DNA of 21,800 nucleotides from Apostichopus leukothele (GCA_010014835.2 JAAAKB020105490.1:1-21800); one strand, 5' to 3'; shown: positions 1 through 13,100, counted from the first letter of the stretch. Translations and numbers: made by a program. The notes: generated from the letters alone by a model not told the origin.

Positions 1-112
1 AACAAAGAAAATACCAATTTCAATACTGAAAACTCCATGTGTTGATTTTCATGTTGGTTTACTGTGTAAAGGCCCATTTATATTTATATATATAAAAAAT
101 AAAAGAATCAGT

Positions 113-330
113 ACCCTTTGAGGACTTTGAACACCATTTGTCCTTAGGAAATTTCTACAGCATCATAAACATGTTTGTTTGAGGCCATGTAAGACTTGTG
201 TTTTCCTATCAAGTGTTTGCGTTGAATCTGTGATTTTGACGCCTAAAAACTGTTCATTAATAGCATAATAAATAGTGCTGCACATACTTTAGTAACATCA
301 CCCACCTCGCTGCCTCTTAAACAGTAATAT
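113..330. repeat. Dispersed repeat, copy A
   Basis: AACACCATTTGTC at 130-142, GCAT-TAAACATGTT and TTTGAGG follow in the same order as in copy B at 20643-20870, in the same orientation. Similarity is strong to about 205 and weaker to about 330. I do not know the family. Confidence 0.6.
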
Positions 331-2800
331 TTTTTAAAGTTTCTTTTCATATCTGGAGGTACTGGAGTAGCTTACAAGTTAATATTATCAGTGATAGATG
401 TATCAAAATCTGAACATTCACCGAAAAGGCAAAATGGACCAAAAAACATGTTTAAATCGCTTTCTTACGACCATAGATGCTAACATACATTACACTAAAA
501 TATTAAGTGGAATGGGGACAATTGTAACACTTTGGCAAAATCTACATTAAAGCTTCAATTTTTGAGACTGGAATTGAGAAATTTAATGTCTTGAGCACTA
601 TAAAAACAAAAATCTTTGGTATAAATGTTGCCTAATGTCATAGGCCTAACAAAGTTGATAAGCAAGCAGATGTTATCTGCATGAAAGTCTAACCTAATTA
701 GTTGAGTACACATGGGGCAAAGTGTTGCTACTGTATATTACAACTAGGTTATATGCTAAGCCAGCAGCTGATGGCACAGATTGTTATAGGTCAGTAGAAT
801 TTTATTTGCAGGATAACATTTGAAAATGTTATGATGGACCAGTAAATATAACAGAGTGAGTGGGAAGTGCAACATTAGTGTTGTATATAAATTAGAGTGA
901 TGTCATACAACTAAAGAACTTGGAACTATAAAGTGAAGCAAGAAGAAGAATGTTCATGTCATGTTTACCAATGACATTCAGCAAAGACTAAACCTTTCTC
1001 ATTTTTTCTCATTTTTTTCTTCTTTTCTTTATACAGGGAGTCTTCTACTTTGTTAAGCTGTTGTACGCTTTCTGGAAGACTTCCTTCACACTGTAAATTT
1101 ACACGTGAAAAACAAATAAATCAAATCAAATTTTTACGTCATTAGTTGGCAAACTTGTGAACAGAAAAATTGACACAAGATTTATATTGACTACTATCGA
1201 TATTCTGAAAAGTTTTCAAATTTTTGTGGAAATTGAAACTTGAAAGTATGTGACTCTTTGGTGCCATTAAAGCATATATAACGACACATGTTGCACTACT
1301 AATATTTGATTGTAATTCCTGTAGCCTAGGGCAGTGGTTGGCAAACCTTCAGGCACAGGACCCAGGAGCTTTCATGCAGCTTCTACTGTGGGAGTAAAAC
1401 TAAAAAGAAATATGTTCAATATTTCTTCATAATTTACATGATAATTGGCATCTTCCCAAATTAACCGAAAGATGGTTATACTTCCATAAATTTGACACCA
1501 TTAATGTAAAGGCAATGCAAAGGAGTTTAATTTAGTTTTTTGCGTAGTACTTGTATCTCTTTTCGTTGGATCCTTGAATTTTCTTTAAGAAAATGCCAGA
1601 GGTTGCTTTCTTGAGTCTCAGGTGCAACCGATCTATTTTGGAAATAAGCCATTTTGCACAGTGCAGAACTGTTTTCCAGGTTTTCTTCTAAGCTGGAAAC
1701 TGGTTTTCAAAATTCATGTTTCATGTTTGACTGTTTTATAATTGTTTATTATAATTTTATAATTGTTTTGCCCCTTTTTTATTTTCACTCTCTGTCTTTA
1801 TCTACCCTTTTGATTTACTTTTCCTTTGTACAGCTTTAAAATAAAATGTAAAAAATGGGGTTTCACCTACTGGATACTTTACAGGCTTGGTTTTTTATCA
1901 ATATGCAAGATTTTGTTCTCCTTGGGTTGAGACCTTTAGCCAACTCTTAGGAGAATGTTGAATAGATATGTTTAGATATTTAACAGGATGACTGGTTTAT
2001 CACGGGATGACTGGTGCATCAAAGCCTACATTAACCTTAATTTTGAAAACCAAAACATCTAACCCACCTTTGGCAACCCCACGTGCGTGCTTAAAATTGC
2101 ATCCATACAAGAAATTTTTTCCTAACATAAATGGCAAACAGTGTTGTCATTGATCTTATTTTGTAGATTATAACTTATTAATTTTCATTTGAAAGGACTT
2201 ATTTTTGCCATCAGTAATGCCTGTTTTGTATAAATCAAAATATTGTCCAAGACTTACCAATCATCCCAAAGACATTTTCATTCTAAATCCTGGCAATAAG
2301 TGTGATCTCATCGGCCAAGTTGATTTATAAGGATGTTTGTAAGATGTCCTAATAACAAAAGATACTACCTTTTGTTTTGAACATTGAAATACGGAAGGTC
2401 CGGAAAGATTAGCAATGCCGTCAGTTACCTGGCGATGTTTTTTTCCTAAAACTATTTTTTCTTTTAAATCACTCCTACTTGCTGCTCTGATCTAAATTCA
2501 TCCACCGCCTGTCAGAATAAATGAGGCCGGTTTGTTTCAATTTATTTTTAACAATTTATTTTTAACTTTATCAATCTGTATTTAGATCTTAGGATAAAGA
2601 CCTCCCATCAAGATAGGCCAAATGTTGCTGACTGCAAAACTAAGATCATATTGTTGATATTCTGAACGAATGTTAGATAAACAGGAAATTGTAGAGGTAA
2701 TCGTTAAATAAGCAAATCAGGGCTTCCGCATAAAAGCTGCTGTATACTGACCTTTCTGAATGTACTGTACTGCTCTCTTCTCGTACCTCTCTCCACTTTT

Positions 2801-3312
2801 GAATCTACCTTAACTTAGTGGTAGCATTCTACATTCAATCAAATCTACCTTTACTTAGTGGTAGCATTGTATATATATTATATATATGCAATCAAATCTA
2901 CCTTAACTTAGTGGTAGCATTCTATATATATTATATATATGCAATCGAATCTACCTTAACTTAGTGGTAGCAATATGCAATCAAATCTACCTTAACTTAG
3001 TGGTAGCATTCTATATATTTTATATATGCAATTAAATCTGCCTTACATTTGTGGTGGCATTCTATATATATTATATGCAATCAAATCTGCCTTAAATTAG
3101 TGGTAGCATTCTATATATTTTATATATGCAATCAAATCTATGTTGAATTAGTGGTAACATTCTATATATATTATATATGCAATCAGATCTATGTTACAAT
3201 AGTGGTAGCATTCTATATATTTTATTTATGCAATCAAATCTATGTTAAATTAATGGTAGCATTCTATATATGCAATCGAATCTATGCTAAAGTAGTGGTA
3301 GCATTTTATATA
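2801..3312. repeat. AT-rich minisatellite, about 11 copies of a 28-58 bp unit
   Basis: Each unit begins with AATCTACC (later AATCTGCC or AATCTATG), continues TTAACTTAGTGGTAGCATT and ends in a variable TATATA stretch and GCAATCAA. Unit length varies mainly through the TATATA part. Left units are nearly identical in the core, while right units drift to CTATG/GTTAAATTAG forms, so the array shows a gradient of divergence. CTACC and GGTAG in the core can pair around a 10-nt loop. The 96-codon open frame across it is a by-product of the repeat. Confidence 0.9.
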
Positions 3313-3566
3313 CTGTATTTTACATTTTTTCATTTGTGAATATTTGCACTTTGTGCATCTCTTGTACCTTGTTTTGGGATATGATAAACATTAATATGAT
3401 TCAAGTTGAATTAGTTTTGACTCTCTCCAGCCTACAATTTGAAAACTTTTCGAAATGACTGTTTGCCACATACAGTAAAATCCAAAATCCATTTTATACA
3501 TAAGTACTGTACTTTGGTTTTTGTGTGGAAATCTTACTAAATCTGAAGCCTGAATTATTCATTAAT

Positions 3567-3990
3567 GACAAGGTAAGGTTTCCAGTGGTCTCGTTTGCTG
3601 CTATAGATTTAGGATGAATTATTAAAACAGTGGCCACTAAGGGGAGCAATCAAGAGATTGAAACAGAAATTTCACTGAAGCCGCCACATATCAAGAAAAG
3701 ATTTGTTTGGTGATCCTCTTATTATTGAAATGAAAAAAAAAAGGGAACTTCTGAAATTTGTAGAAAACTAGAATAATGTATAACAAGGTAAAATAGTTGG
3801 CCTCATTTACTGCTAGATTAAGGATTAATTATGTAGAACAGCGGGTAAAGATTGATCTTCACTTATTAGATGTGGAGCAGCATATCCAATCATAATAAAA
3901 TAAACAAGAAATATTTGTTCAGTTTCCATCATATTTACCCAGGGATGGAAGATAATTTCTGTTGTAAACTTTTAGAAAATGAGATTTAAT
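3567..3990. repeat. Old tandem duplication, unit about 214 bp
   Basis: Copy 1 starts ACAAGGTAAGG near 3568 and copy 2 ACAAGGTAAAA near 3783. Shared in order are TGGTCTC/TGGCCTC, GTTTGCTGCTA/ATTTACTGCTA, GATTTAGGATGAATTA/GATTAAGGATTAATTA, AACAG and, near the ends, TTCTG and TAGAAAA. The copies are well diverged. Confidence 0.55.
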
Positions 3991-4078
3991 CTATTGATGA
4001 TAATGGGAGTAGAATGGGAGTAGAATAACAAATAATTAAAACCTATCTTTTCTGCTTGCTTATACTTTTGTTTTACAG

Positions 4079-4134
4079 CCGTGTGAATTATGTCCTAATC
4101 TTGGAGGTATTTTCAAGGAGACAGATGCTGGGAG
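4079..4134 (+). CDS. PHF14: PHF14 exon: start of zinc knuckle/extended PHD
   Basis: The acceptor is ttttacag and the donor is AG|gtgaat. The exon reads PCELCPNLGGIFKETDAG with the first codon whole, so the preceding exon probably ends in phase 0. It ends in phase 2, and AG plus A of the next exon makes Arg. C2 and C5 are the first zinc ligands of the extended PHD, and GGIFKETDAGRWVH is the hallmark of the knuckle region in the JADE/BRPF/PHF14 type of reader. Confidence 0.95.
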
Positions 4135-7100
4135 GTGAATTTTCATTATTTTCTCTTTCTATTTCATCTTTTTGTCATCATCAGGATCTAACATTTTTGT
4201 GAGAAGATAAATTTATAGCTTAATTCTGCTCAAAATTTTGATATTTTGGTATGCTTCTCGAATCTTAAGTTTTTACAGTAATTTTACCAATTGTTTTTTT
4301 TAAAACAATTGTTTCTTGGTATTTTTAAAAAACAATCAATAACAATGGCATTGAAATTGAAATTGAAATTTTCCAATTTTATCAGCACTTTTCCACAAAT
4401 GTATTATTTTCTTTTGGTCGCTCCTGCTGTTCAAACGTTATCCTTAGTTGACCTTAGTCAGCAGAAGGGTTGATCATGGGTAATATGATCATTACCCTTC
4501 ATCCTGCATAACAAATTTTGGAGTTTGTATGTAAGATTCCTTCTTACATTTACTATAAGCGATCTAACATTAGATGCCTATCAAAAATATTTAGGGACGA
4601 AAAGTGTGTTACTAACAGTGCATATCAAGATTGAGGGAAGGAAAGTGTGTCACTTACAGTGTATATTATCCATCTGATTATATTAACATACATTGTTTAT
4701 TCGGCTAAATACATCAGTTTACAAAGTCAAGATGGTCAGTTGTAACCTTCACTGCAATCAATAGATTCTTTGGATATTTTTATTTGCGAATATCATCATA
4801 TGTTTATAAGACAGTAACATGCTACTTTCCTTGTTTTTTTTCAGATGGGTACACATTGTGTGTGCTCTGTACATTCCAGGGGTTGCATTCGGTGATGTAG
4901 AGAAGCTCAGATGGATTACCCTCTCCGAAATGAATCCCACGAAATGGGGAGCAAGGGTAGGAAAAACATGTCTCATTGGGGAAATCATGAAATAAGACTT
5001 TAAAGTAACGTATATATTTTAGGAAGCAGTATCGCAGATGTGCACCTGGAAATAGGCATAAATTTCACCCGCTTGAACGGTTAGTTTACTGTATAAGGAG
5101 GAACAATATAAGCAAATAACATTTAAATTTCAGGGGATTCAATATATTTGAGGCTCTGCACATGTTGTTCATGTCCTAGTAAAGTTGATGGTTTCTTATC
5201 ATGATATATGCAAACATTTAATATTTTGTGTAGAACATCATTAAGTTACAAACCCCACTCATAGTAGAGATTTTATCAGCGGCGATGATAATCAAAGCGC
5301 TGACCTTGCTAACGGCCTATTATCAAAGGAAAATGATGTTTTAATGATCTCTATTACTCTGTATTATGCAAAATGGCCTCTAAGGAAACACATTGAGGAC
5401 ATTTCCTTTAATGGAAACCACTCGGATTTCCCTTTCAAGCTAATCAAAACTATGTATGCTGCACAAGTGTGAGATCTATATTGCAAAAAAAAAAGAAAAG
5501 AAAAGATTTTAATAGAAATGGATAATCAATTTGGTCGGTTTGTCATGAACTGCTACTTTTACGATAGGAGTTGTAATGACCATGACATTTACATAGTTAT
5601 CTCTGATATATCTGATATATATGCCATTAATGCCTTATCTTGAAAATTTGAAAGCAAAGTGATGAATCCAGTAACGTAACTTGAGTAGATACCATTCAAT
5701 AAATACTGTACGTGTGTTATGTTTATTAGCCGATGAAAGCGTTTGCAAATGAGTAGCAATTTACTGGACATAATTGTTAAGTGTTCTACAAATTAGACCA
5801 CCAAAGAAAAAAAAAAGCCAAAACAATGTAGAAAAGAGTGATTTGTAATTCTGAGTCCTTACCGCAAATGGTCAAACGATAAAATTTAAAGGTTGCGAGA
5901 GATATCGAAAAACAGCCTCTGGGACTTTTTTTTGTGTGAACAAGAACTAGAACAAATAGCAATTTAAGGATTCTGTCTGAAATTTATCATTCAGATATTT
6001 TCTCCATATTGTTATATTTCACTTGAAACCGGTAATATTTATCTCCATTACATGAACTTATGAGACCTAACTAGTCAAAGTAATGAATTGCACTGCTAAG
6101 AGATTTTAGCATCGAAAGAGTTTTGGATAATTGTATCATATATCAGAGATGTTTGAAGTTTTCGATCTTGTATTATTATTTATTACATGTAGGTTAAAAA
6201 AAATAAAAATTCTTCAGTCAAATCTTTAATAGTTATTCAACTTTGTAGAAAAGTTCTGATGCATTAACAAATCAAAACCATATATATATCCAAATAGCTG
6301 CATATTTACAACTTAATACAGTGTTTATCATGAATGTCAAAGGTCATTTGAGGTCAACAGAGGGAAGAAAGTGTGAAAATCTTGTTAGCATATCTCAAGG
6401 AAGGTTGCCTGTGCAGTTCATATATTTGGCATGTGGATTTCCTGTAATAAGTTCAGTGATCCCTATGCTTTGTGGTGGAGGTCAAAGGTCATTTGGGGTC
6501 AGCAGAGGGCAAAATGTTAATATATCAAAAGTGCTGTATCTTCAGAACCAGAACATGAAAGGAACTTGTACATGCATGGTATGATAGCCTTGTGTCTTGT
6601 ATAGTTTGTAACTTTGTACACAATTTGATGTAGGTCAGAGTTCATTTAAGGTCACCAGGAGCCAAAACTTGAACACTATGTAAATGTGATATTTCCAGAT
6701 AGTAAACTGCTGTAGCTGGTATGTATTGCTATGGCTTCTCTATAATGAGTATAAGAACGCTATTGTTTTTGGTAGAGGGTACAGCAGAGGTGACACTCTG
6801 AAAATTTTGAACATTACTTCTTGAGATAGGCAGTTTCATAAAATGTCATGTTGGTATATGACTTTCATATAATGAGTACAAGAGTCCAGATATTCTTTGT
6901 GAAGGTCAAAGCTCATTTGAGGTCAACAAGGGGAGAAGTGTTATAACATTAAAAGCATCGTAGCTGGATAATTTTGTTTACATTTTGTGACTTCTAATTT
7001 GCTTCAAGTCAATGGTTGTTTTTTTAAGAAGCTAAGTTATAATTTAATGTGACTCAAAACACTTAGCCAATTGCAATTGCCCCATTAGTGCTTGGTATTA

Positions 7101-10100
7101 CAACAAGTACATTTAGTGACAGATATTGTCCAAATATTTGTCCAAATATGACGGTGATGGAACTTGGAAGGTCATTTGAATTCAACGGAAACCTTGAAGT
7201 CTGGAAACCTTGTAAGCTTGCAAATGCAATTATTTCTATGATCAATTGCTTTTCTGTGTCACTAACTATCATAGGATGTGAACTTTCTTCTGTGTGACTG
7301 AGAGGGTTTTCCACTTCTACTAATGACTGTTATCTGTCATCAACATTCAGAAGGGTAATACCTTTACAATGATCAAGTTATCTGCTATGATGTTCTGGTA
7401 CTTCAGGACACAGTTGCCTCAGTCACTCTATCAATCAGGGGATTCCATAAACAGTATAAACTTATAAGGCAAGGAATCACTAAGCCTGTTGGCTTTCTGG
7501 TTGAAATAAGCATTTCATAGAATATCAGGTTGGATCACTTTTGTCTTTCTTTTTATAAGTTTCATGTTGTTTACTACTTTTTCGATTCGCTAAGGATAGT
7601 CACAGACACCGGATGTTAATTTCATTCTCTCTACACAGGAATGCTGTTACTGTGAGGAGGAGTGCTTCAGTCGTACTGGAGTCTGTATCGGATGTGATGC
7701 CGGCATGTGCAAGAATTACTTCCACGTTACTTGGTAAGTTACTTATGACTTCAAAATGTGAAGGAAACCTTTCCATCTACATTCTACTCACTAGAAAATG
7801 GACAACATGTCATTAATGACTTTATATAGCTCCACCACAGCCGGCACAAGGGTTCTGCAGTTTGTTGGTAATGAAAGGGATTAGACGTACTGTATGCATA
7901 GCAGGCAGGTCCAATGATTTGTTGGTTATGGAAAGATTTAGACCTGCGTGTAGCAGGAGGGTTCTGTAGTTTGTTGGTAATGATATGGTTTAGACCTGTG
8001 CATGTGATCGATCATTTGTTGGTTATGAGCTGCGCATAGCACGAGGGTCTGATAGTTTGTTGGTCATGACAGGTTGTAGAGCTGTGCATAGTACGAGGGT
8101 TCGAAATTTGTTGGTTATAACTCTGTCATTGCAGAAGATTTCAGTAATTGTTCTTGGCATTAATGTAGTCAATATATCTTGTGTTTATATACACCATTCA
8201 CTGGAATATTTTGCATATCAAAGCTCTAAAGTAAACATACTGCTTATTTATTCATCAAAAATATGTGAATATTCATAGCCATGTTATTGATAAGCTATGT
8301 TATTCTGATTGTACAATGATAATTTTTCCTTTCTTTTCAGTGCCCAAAGAATGGGTCTTCTCTCCGAGGTTTCTCCAGAAGTGGTATGTTATAACTCATT
8401 GTATCATGTTGATATTAATGTAATCAATTTATATCTCCATTGGTCATCAATTTACAGTATTTCAACTTAAACCCAAACACGTACAAGATTCCTTGGAATT
8501 ATTGTATGTTATAACCATTAGCAGAACTTCACCTCAAACTCTGGGGAGGTAAATTTGGAGGAGAAAGGGGGGGGGGTGCAGTAGGGGGAAGGGGAGAGAG
8601 GGTTAGTTGGAGGTCACTTTTATCCTTCTAATAATAAAAATGTTCCATTTGTCTTTCTCCTTTAGTTACATATTATTTGATCTGTTGTGTATAGAATATG
8701 AAGAGAACAAGAAGATGGGTTAAAGAAGTACACATTTGATGTTTTGCCAGCATCGTTTACTAGTACTGTACTTTTTTCACCACCGAATCATTAATTTTAT
8801 ATCTACAATCTGCCCAGATTTGCAAATCGGTCACTCAGACATTTGGCCATGGTAGTATTTTAATCACACACCAAAGTCAAAAATTCAAATTTAGAAAGGT
8901 TCAAAATGGTTGATGTTTTTTTTTTTCATTCTTTGAAATGAAACTTCACTGAGTCAGCAATGAATGACCAGCACTGTTATAGAATTCTTGTATCAAATAG
9001 TTAGCGGACCTACGGTAAGTGACCAAAACCGAGTCGGACATGAGAATTTTAAAGCTGTGATTATCATCAAGGGAGAAATGACCTATTTTGAAACTGGCCA
9101 AAGGAATGATACTATTAGTGCCCGCTAGATCGACTTTGATTTTGTCCACTAACTGCCTCGCCATGTGGAGTATATGAGTCTGTCTTTGTGGATCAATTGC
9201 AATCATAAAATTAACAAATTCAGAATTTAAGCTTAAAATTTATAAACGTGTGAACAAAATTAACATATAACACTACTTTAAAAGATCTGCTACATTTCGC
9301 CGACTACACGATCCCTTTAGTAATTTCTCTATCATGACAACAGCTTGTTTTGGGTTGACGTGAATCAACTATTTTACGGTGTTTAATATTTAAATCTCAT
9401 AAAAATACAGGGATATGTACCTTTCTTAGTAAAGCTTCATTTAAAAAAATGAAATATTAACGAGTCAAAAAAAAACAAATCTTGAAGATGGTGTCTAAGT
9501 TAGATCAATTCCACCCTTGTTTTAGGAAATAAGTTTGGCAAGTTTGGTACAATTGCTGACCAAAACACCACCTTTCAGGTCTTTTAATCAATATGCACAA
9601 GTGTTTTATTCTGTCAAATTCCAGTCATTCGATGCATATGGTACTCCTTATCGTGCTATCCACATGAATCGTTTCATCTACGTAAAAGTAAGATTGAAAA
9701 ATACATTAGCCTAATTAAAACTGTCGGAAACTGTTTGCTCAAACCGTATATCTTATTTTCCTCCACACAGCACATCGCCGACCCTTTTTACGCCTACTGC
9801 AAGCTACACGTCGATAAATCCATCATGAGGTACAAACGCCAAAATTTCCTCGCCGTCCAAAGTCACCCTAAGGCCGGTATCAAACAAGAGCAGGTGGAGA
9901 CAGCTGCCATGCAGCGGGTCCTGAGCAAACTCGATAAATCCAGAAGCCGGTACGCCGAGGTGAAGGGTAAACGACCACCTCCGTGGGTGCCTACGGAGAA
10001 GGTGCCCCGTGCATTGACAACCAGTGCCTCTGCCTGTAGGAAGTTGATGAGAAAGGCAGAGTTGATGGGCATCGTATCCGACGTAAGCGTCGCAGGAAAT

Positions 10101-13100
10101 GCAACGGATGCTAAGCGGAAGTGGCACGTCCAGCCAGGGTTTACCCCGGAATTCGTCAATTATTTTCTTGGTGAGGATAATTGTTCTGTTCGTGCAATGT
10201 TGTGTAAATGATAAAATATTAAACATTGAAAAACTCTGATAAAAAAATCATAGTACAGTTGTTGGTGAAGAAGACCATTGTTTTTCTTATGTTAAGATCA
10301 ATTATATACAGCCTGACAAATACACTGATGGTAGGCTTGCCACAGTTACCTCACAGGGCATAGTTAACCCCCCCCCCCCCATCCTCCATCTCACTCCCCT
10401 CCATAGACCATAATGTAGTATATAGGGGCCTATCCGTGATAGGATATTTTGGAAATAACAGATTGACAATGTGTATGTCAAACTGTCTGGCCTTAACCTA
10501 TCGTATAATATAGCACTTCCACTTCAGTTACGGGAAATAGATAAACCCTTAACTTTTAACTGTGGCCAGCAAGATCAAGTTTATGCACACCCCTGATTTA
10601 ACTGCTCAGGGTGACAATTTTTCTTTCAGGTCGAGATTGGGTAGGGTGGGTAGAGGGAGGGGAATGGGCTGTCTCATGGGATTTGCATTTCATTGTATCA
10701 AAATAATTTTCTGGTTAAATGTTTATTTATTTGTTAGTTTTTGTCATCTTTCTTTGCCTTGTTAGATCGAGATGTAAGGCTGTCAAACTATAAGAGCCAA
10801 CTTAAGGAACTCATCAAGCACTCTGAAAAGTTAAATAAAGAGGAACAGAGGCTGAGGAATTTCTACAATAAGGTAAAAAACAGCTCTTTATGATTTCAAG
10901 AGCACCTCCTTTTTGCAGAGAATAAGCAGTTTTAACTTAGAGAGATCATAAGTTAGACTAATAACAAGAACCAGTTTCCATAACAGGTCAACAAAGTCTA
11001 AAATTTCAAGAAATTTTTATCACAGGGCAAGGAAACAGAAACACATTTGCCCAACTCCCATCCTGATAATGTGTTGTGTTGTGTTGTTGAGATATAAAAC
11101 TTTGCTACCTAGATGGGAGTGAGTCAACGTGCTATGTTTCACTAGCTGTGTGGGTATATATTATGTAATTTTCGGCCTTGTTGTTCCTTTGATATAACCT
11201 TTGAAGCTGTTAAATTACAAGTACATTTGTTAAACTATTGTGAGTCACTATTGATCACTTTCCTTGAAGGTAGGGGTTAGCGGGGGGAGGGGGTGAATGG
11301 AGGTTCCCAAGGTTCATGGCTGTGAAAGCACTTGTTGCCCTTGACACAAGAGCAGGGGAAATTATCAGAGACGGTATTAAATTTACCATGGAAGACTGGT
11401 CATCTCTCATTGTGTTGAAGTTGGAATTAAGGATGCCTGATCATATTAACCATCCCTAAAGGCCACATAGCTTTAATAATTGTAGGGTTTGTGTCACTCC
11501 TGTACAAAAATGTTTGATGTTCTTGTACTTTTATTTTGTAATTTAATCAAATTTGCTTGTACAGGTTTGTTTTTGGAATTATTACTATTTTTTGTTTTTG
11601 TGGTCTGGACAATAAACAGGCCATAGATTGGCTAGTGTCCATTCCCTAACAGTTTGCAGCAAACTCATCTCATAAAAAGCATGTGAAGAGACTTAAAGAA
11701 GAATGGAGGCCATAACAATGAAAAATGGACAGTTGAAATTAAATGATGCAAGTTGCAAAAATATATAAATAAATGACTTGAACATTTGTCAGTGAAAATT
11801 TTCAAAAGCATGTGAAGTACTTAGAGAAGCAGGGGCTTGGGGGCATAGCATTTACCAATTAAAAGGGCAGTCTGAATTATACAGTGAAAAATGAAACAAC
11901 ACATCCAATGACATTAACTTCCATGACTTCTTTCGACCCTGGACTTCAGAACTTTCACGTTAGCCCCTGGAAAGGTTACATTTGACTTGAGATCTGATTG
12001 GTCGACTCTCCCTTCTTCTCCAGCTTTCTACAGATGTAGACGTCTTTCGTGCAACCAACCCTCTGCTCAAACAAGATGCAGAGAAGTACTGGAAGATGCT
12101 GCGAGATATTTCAGGCCAGAAGCTCCCTCTTCCGTCCGTGCTGAGATCACCAAAGATTAAGAGGTCACCGCCAAAGAAGTCAGAAGTGAGAAGCCCAACC
12201 ATCATCCATCTGTGAGTCCTGAGTCAACTTTTATTCTATAATTTATATTTTGTAAACTGTTAAGAGCTTCCCTGAGTACTATAAATACAAGGCAGATGCC
12301 AGGGGTAAAGTTGATTGATATGGCATACCCTTCATGGCTGGTGCTGTGATATTACACATCACATACTCAGTGCAGCATGGATCGCAAAGCCACCACAGTC
12401 AAGTTTTCTGATAATTAAATAATCAATTTGGTTTCTATTCCCATCTTTACTAATTATTGCTCAAAGCATCAACCCTATGAAGTATGCAATCCACAAAGTT
12501 GACAGCAAAAGTGATTCATGAACAGTATTCCTTTGGCTGCCAAATGTCTTTCTAAAAATGCTACACAACATCCATTTTTCTCTCATTAAAAATGTTGTGC
12601 ATAGATGCGGTATAAACTGCCAAAACCATGCTTATTTTGAACGAGTCAGTAATGGAAGATCATTTCAGATGTAGAAACTGCCCATGTGAGAGGAATATAG
12701 CTACCTTTTTAAAATGTTTTGACATCGCAAAAGGTTCCCTTTTTCTCCAAAATTGGCCATATGACTACCACAAACCTTCAATACATGACTACCGAGTATA
12801 TGTCATGTGTGTCTTTGTTTTGTGGGGGTGCGAGGGAGGGGAATGAAGGGAGGTGGGGCATAATTTTTCTGCATCAATGGAGATCCAGTTGCTAGCTCAC
12901 TCCATAACTGAGGGGTCTAGTTTGCAAAATATTTGTTGGCATTGCTTTAAAGTTTGCATCTGTGACACATTTTCTGGGGTAAATATTGTACCTTCTGCTG
13001 TATAGAACTTACGAAGCAAAGTAAAATATCTTTAAGCACAAGAGATGCTTTCTCCCTGATGAAACTGCTGAATTTTGTATATATGCAGTGGTGTTACCTC

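Larger units (their letters stand above)
1..4078 (+). other. PHF14 intron (right part), repeats and one candidate terminal exon
   Basis: No PHF14 coding sequence can be read here. The first PHD finger, expected just before the exon at 4079, is absent, so this is taken as one long intron. It holds one copy of a dispersed repeat (113-330), a short acceptor-stop-polyA-signal arrangement (1037-1120), an 11-copy satellite (2801-3312) and an old duplication (3567-3990). The rest is AT-rich with no signal I can name. Confidence 0.75.
4135..4844 (+). other. PHF14 intron with two hairpin-forming palindromes
   Basis: This is a 710-nt phase 2 intron. It contains inverted repeats at 4288-4311 and 4464-4500 and a short tandem duplication near 4600-4667. 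Nothing in it reads as coding. Confidence 0.85.
6334..7190. repeat. Diverged copies of an AGGTCA half-site repeat
   Basis: Copies near 6334, 6479, 6632, 6903 and 7169 share the arrangement AGGTCA-A-AGGTCA-TTTG-AGGTCA followed by ACCAGAGGG or ACAGAGGG and an A-rich tail. A further copy is at 15922 in another intron. Copies 2 to 4 have all three half-sites, with small changes. The regular spacing of the first copies (about 145-150 bp) suggests an old tandem array that spread. Confidence 0.6.
4957..7638 (+). other. PHF14 intron with dispersed AGGTCA-rich repeats
   Basis: This is a 2.7-kb phase 0 intron. The left half is AT-rich without recognisable structure, apart from an A-rich run near 5485-5508. 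The right half (about 6330-7190) holds several diverged copies of an AGGTCA half-site repeat. Open frames of 60-90 codons here lack coding character. Confidence 0.85.
10171..10765 (+). other. PHF14 intron with poly-C and a G-quadruplex motif
   Basis: This is a 595-nt phase 1 intron. It holds a 13-base poly-C at 10368-10380 and a four-tract G motif at 10639-10662, about 100 nt before the next exon. Confidence 0.85.
10873..12023 (+). other. PHF14 intron with G-rich tract and an old duplication
   Basis: This is a 1151-nt phase 0 intron. G runs lie at 11273-11293, and two diverged copies of a roughly 129-bp unit start at 11675 and 11804. No coding signal is seen. Confidence 0.85.

Noticed and set aside
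1332-2085. hAT-like element with ends CAGTGGTTGGCAAAC and TTTGGCAACCCCACG
   Set aside because: The ends match only in part and I find no 8-bp target duplication or transposase sequence.
3049-3339. 96-codon ORF with repeated ICNQIYV words
   Set aside because: It is the AT-rich satellite read in one frame, not a repeat protein.
1-4078. Search for the first PHD finger and N-terminus of PHF14
   Set aside because: No Cys-pair and Trp pattern could be read in any frame, so these exons are placed outside the window.
7063-7314. Overlapping ORFs on both strands (83 and 69 codons)
   Set aside because: They lie in the half-site repeat region, lack splice context and have no coding character.
9804-10226. 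Two antisense ORFs of 140 and 98 codons
   Set aside because: They overlap the strongly supported PHF14 exon 9771-10170 and are its shadow.
12024-12033. Alternative acceptor at ctttctacag for the exon 12024-12211
   Set aside because: Using it would shift the reading frame from the preceding phase 0 exon.
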